In this document: positions 61,880-64,000 of the stretch, piece after piece
Numbering within the stretch: the first letter of the stretch is position 1
Layout of the letters: each line of letters starts with the position of its first letter
NCBI GenBank assembly: GCA_018907035.1
Contig: JACCIC010000005.1
Location: forward strand, 821,001 to 885,000
Direction: 5' to 3'
Origin: Sycobia sp. Sy_11
Taxonomy: Eukaryota; Arthropoda; Insecta; Hymenoptera; Epichrysomallidae
DNA length: 64,000 bases
The notes under the pieces: generated by a model
Seen by the model: the letters and a program-made list of their open reading frames with translations, nothing else
What the model was told of the DNA's origin: nothing
Database searches by the model: none
Position numbers and translations under genes: made by a program

Positions 61880-62717
61880 TTCACCCAATCTTTTACTGAA
61901 CTATGATTTTTGCCACGCATACGGTATAATGGGAAAAATATTGTGCAACAACGTCAGTAGGAGAGCGTTCGTGAAATAGAAGCTGGATAGATAATAGGAA
62001 TCTTGATGAGAATGTCCCTTCTGTAGTCGTGTAACAAATCATTGTAAGAAACATTCTATAGAATAACATAAAATTGAGAACTATATATAAGCGATTTCAA
62101 GAAGTATGTTTATTACACCTACGTTTCGTAAATCATTAATTGTGAGTTGATTTCTGATTTATGATTTATTACCACAGCTGCCGATTCATTAATTCGCGCT
62201 AGCAAATTTTCGGGTGGACGTGGAAGGCACGAATCGCGCATTATATCGCAACAGCCTAACGAGTACCAAAAAGAACGCCGAGGCGAGAATGAATTAAAAA
62301 AAAGAAAAAAAGAAAAGTTAGAGCAAGGAGCTATCCGCTCATAGAGTAAATTGCACACGGAAGTGAGAAATATTTTTATCGATTTTGCAATCTGTGAAAC
62401 AATGTAATTATATAATTCTAATGACGTGCGGACTGTCGTTGTTTATCGACATCCCTGTTTCTTTGCGCTCATAACGATTGAAGTAAACTATAACCAATAT
62501 TCTTTATTGGTCTTACCAAACAGTCGTTATAAATAGTGTATTACTCCACATAGGGGCGAAAGAAATTTCGCTCCATGTGGCGTATAAGACTTTTTATGCC
62601 AGTATCGAAGGTTTGCTACTTATTATTCGTCTTTTTTTTATTTATGTAATGAATATAATTGATGTGGATAGCAATAGGACCGCGGAACGTATTTGAGTAT
62701 CTCTATTTCTCTATTTG

Positions 62718-62755
<38 letters not shown>

Positions 62756-63281
62756 GCATTGTTCTTTGTTTCTGTAATTATGCGCGCCCAGATTGATGAT
62801 TATAGTGATGATGAAAGATAATCGTTGAATTTGAAATATCATATTGTATAATAATATTGAAAAAAACAGTATATATATTTTTAAAAATTTTAATCAATAT
62901 TAACAAACTAGTGATAAGTTTTTATATTGTGATTTGTAACTATCAACTTAGGCTAAATGTAAGTTTACATACATGTTTATGATGTAAGTATGTAAAATAA
63001 ATTCAGCATAACATGTATTCAATAGTAGATAAGCATTCGCTTTAATCAATTATTAAAATACTATATTAATGAAACAATTATTTGAATCGGCAGCAGAAAT
63101 CTTTAGACTATTTAAATTAAAAAGGTAAGTAGAATTTATTTATAACACTAGTGGATTTAAGCTAATAAATTATAAAAGACGTAATCAATTAATATTATTT
63201 TTCGTGTGAAAAATAAAAAATAATTCGTGTGAGAGAATAGTATCATTTAATTTCCACTTGTATTTGCTCGGTATTATGAAT

Positions 63282-63320
<39 letters not shown>

Positions 63321-64000
63321 TCGAAAGAGAAAAAGAGAGACAGAAAGTATTCATCGTGAAAACTAAAAATCTCGAATGTTCGATTTCTTCTCGATCGATC
63401 ATCAAAATACTGGCGACAGTTTGATAATTGCTCCTCAATTGTCAGCGTGAGATAATCTTTATAAAAAATTTCAGTGATGATATTAATTAACTTCTATTCG
63501 ACTTACTATTCGATGCAGCTTAGCTCGCGGCAAATCTTTTCCCTAAATATTTGAAATCATTACAATAATTTTCAAGCAAATATATAAGTAAAAAAAAACA
63601 TAAGTATCTGTTTCAAACGTTTGAATACCTCAAGGCATCTGAAATAAATTTATAATCAGATATATATATAAACGCGTAATCGTACGAGCTAGACAATAAA
63701 AATGATTCTCCAAACAATCCGGTATGCTTTTTAACTATGCATTTACTAATTTATCGCTTATAAAGTATTACATCACGATACTAGTGAATAAAGTATATAT
63801 CTCACCGACAGTTTCATGCAGAAGCGAGGTATTTATCGAATTCACAATGGATGCCCGTAAGCTCGAATTTTGTATCCGCAAATGGGGAAAATAGAGCGCA
63901 ATATTTGTGCGCATTGTGCGTGTAATCACGCACGGTGTTTCGCATACTTCGCTCGTTTAACAATTGCACTATTCTGTGTATACTTTCTTTCTGATCCTAC
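58930..64000. other. Right-hand flank without a supported gene
   Basis: CpG-rich blocks lie at 59.69-60.43 and 61.38-61.8 kb. Microsatellites include (CT)n at 59980-60003, 61840-61875 and 62723-62752, (TA)n at 61316-61376, (CG)n at 61449-61469 and (GA)n at 63282-63314. A hairpin lies at 62546-62580. Frames in the CpG-rich blocks are low-complexity Arg/Ala/Pro-rich on both strands, as expected from composition. An untranslated exon of a neighbouring gene cannot be excluded. Confidence 0.5.
62546..62580. other. Hairpin with a GAAA loop
   Basis: CCACAT pairs with ATGTGG, GGGG with CTCC, and CGAAA with TTTCG around a GAAA tetraloop, about 15 pairs with one bulge and one G-T pair. It may be a foldback end of a short repeat or an RNA structure; nothing nearby identifies it. 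Confidence 0.5.

Overview
The window looks like insect nuclear DNA, most likely from a hymenopteran such as a parasitoid wasp. That placement is an inference from gene content and style: an insect-type SHOX locus, GC-rich exons in AT-rich introns, Penelope-like and mariner remnants, and very dense (CT)n/(GA)n/(TA)n microsatellites. There is no operon structure and no RNA gene that I could support. Three multi-exon genes can be built from the bases.

(1) Minus strand, 4.6-8.1 kb: a C2H2 zinc-finger protein of the ZXDA/B/C family. It has nine fingers, two firm exons and one probable N-terminal exon. (2) Minus strand, 9.8-17.6 kb: a five-exon gene for a cysteine-rich protein of about 373 residues that I do not recognise. 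Every splice phase agrees, and the N-terminus resembles a mitochondrial presequence. (3) Plus strand, 30.8-55.9 kb: a SHOX-family paired-like homeobox gene with four coding exons and about 600 residues. It has the conserved N-terminal motif, a homeodomain with no intron, and a C-terminal OAR motif. Introns 2 (17.6 kb) and 3 (3.3 kb) contain GC-rich, microsatellite-studded islands that may be regulatory.

The 0.6-2.4 kb end holds a damaged, partly duplicated coding region of unknown family. Between and inside the genes are transposon remains. Two Penelope-like retroelement 3' ends (12.1-13.3 kb and 44.7-45.7 kb) carry a GIY-YIG region, flanking inverted repeats and a hammerhead-ribozyme-like motif. 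Two mariner-type transposase remnants lie at 19.4-20.3 and 21.5-22.0 kb, and a non-LTR reverse transcriptase scrap lies at 28.5 kb. Three non-autonomous inverted-repeat elements lie at 3.8, 16.6 and 50.5 kb.

Between 55.9 kb and the right end I see no further coding gene, only probable SHOX 3' UTR/flank, CpG-rich islands and microsatellites. The most notable items are the hammerhead-like motif with a covarying stem II pair in the Penelope-like copies, the undescribed cysteine-rich gene, the A-rich tracts before several splice acceptors, and CAG tracts read as Ala in one SHOX exon and Gln in the next.
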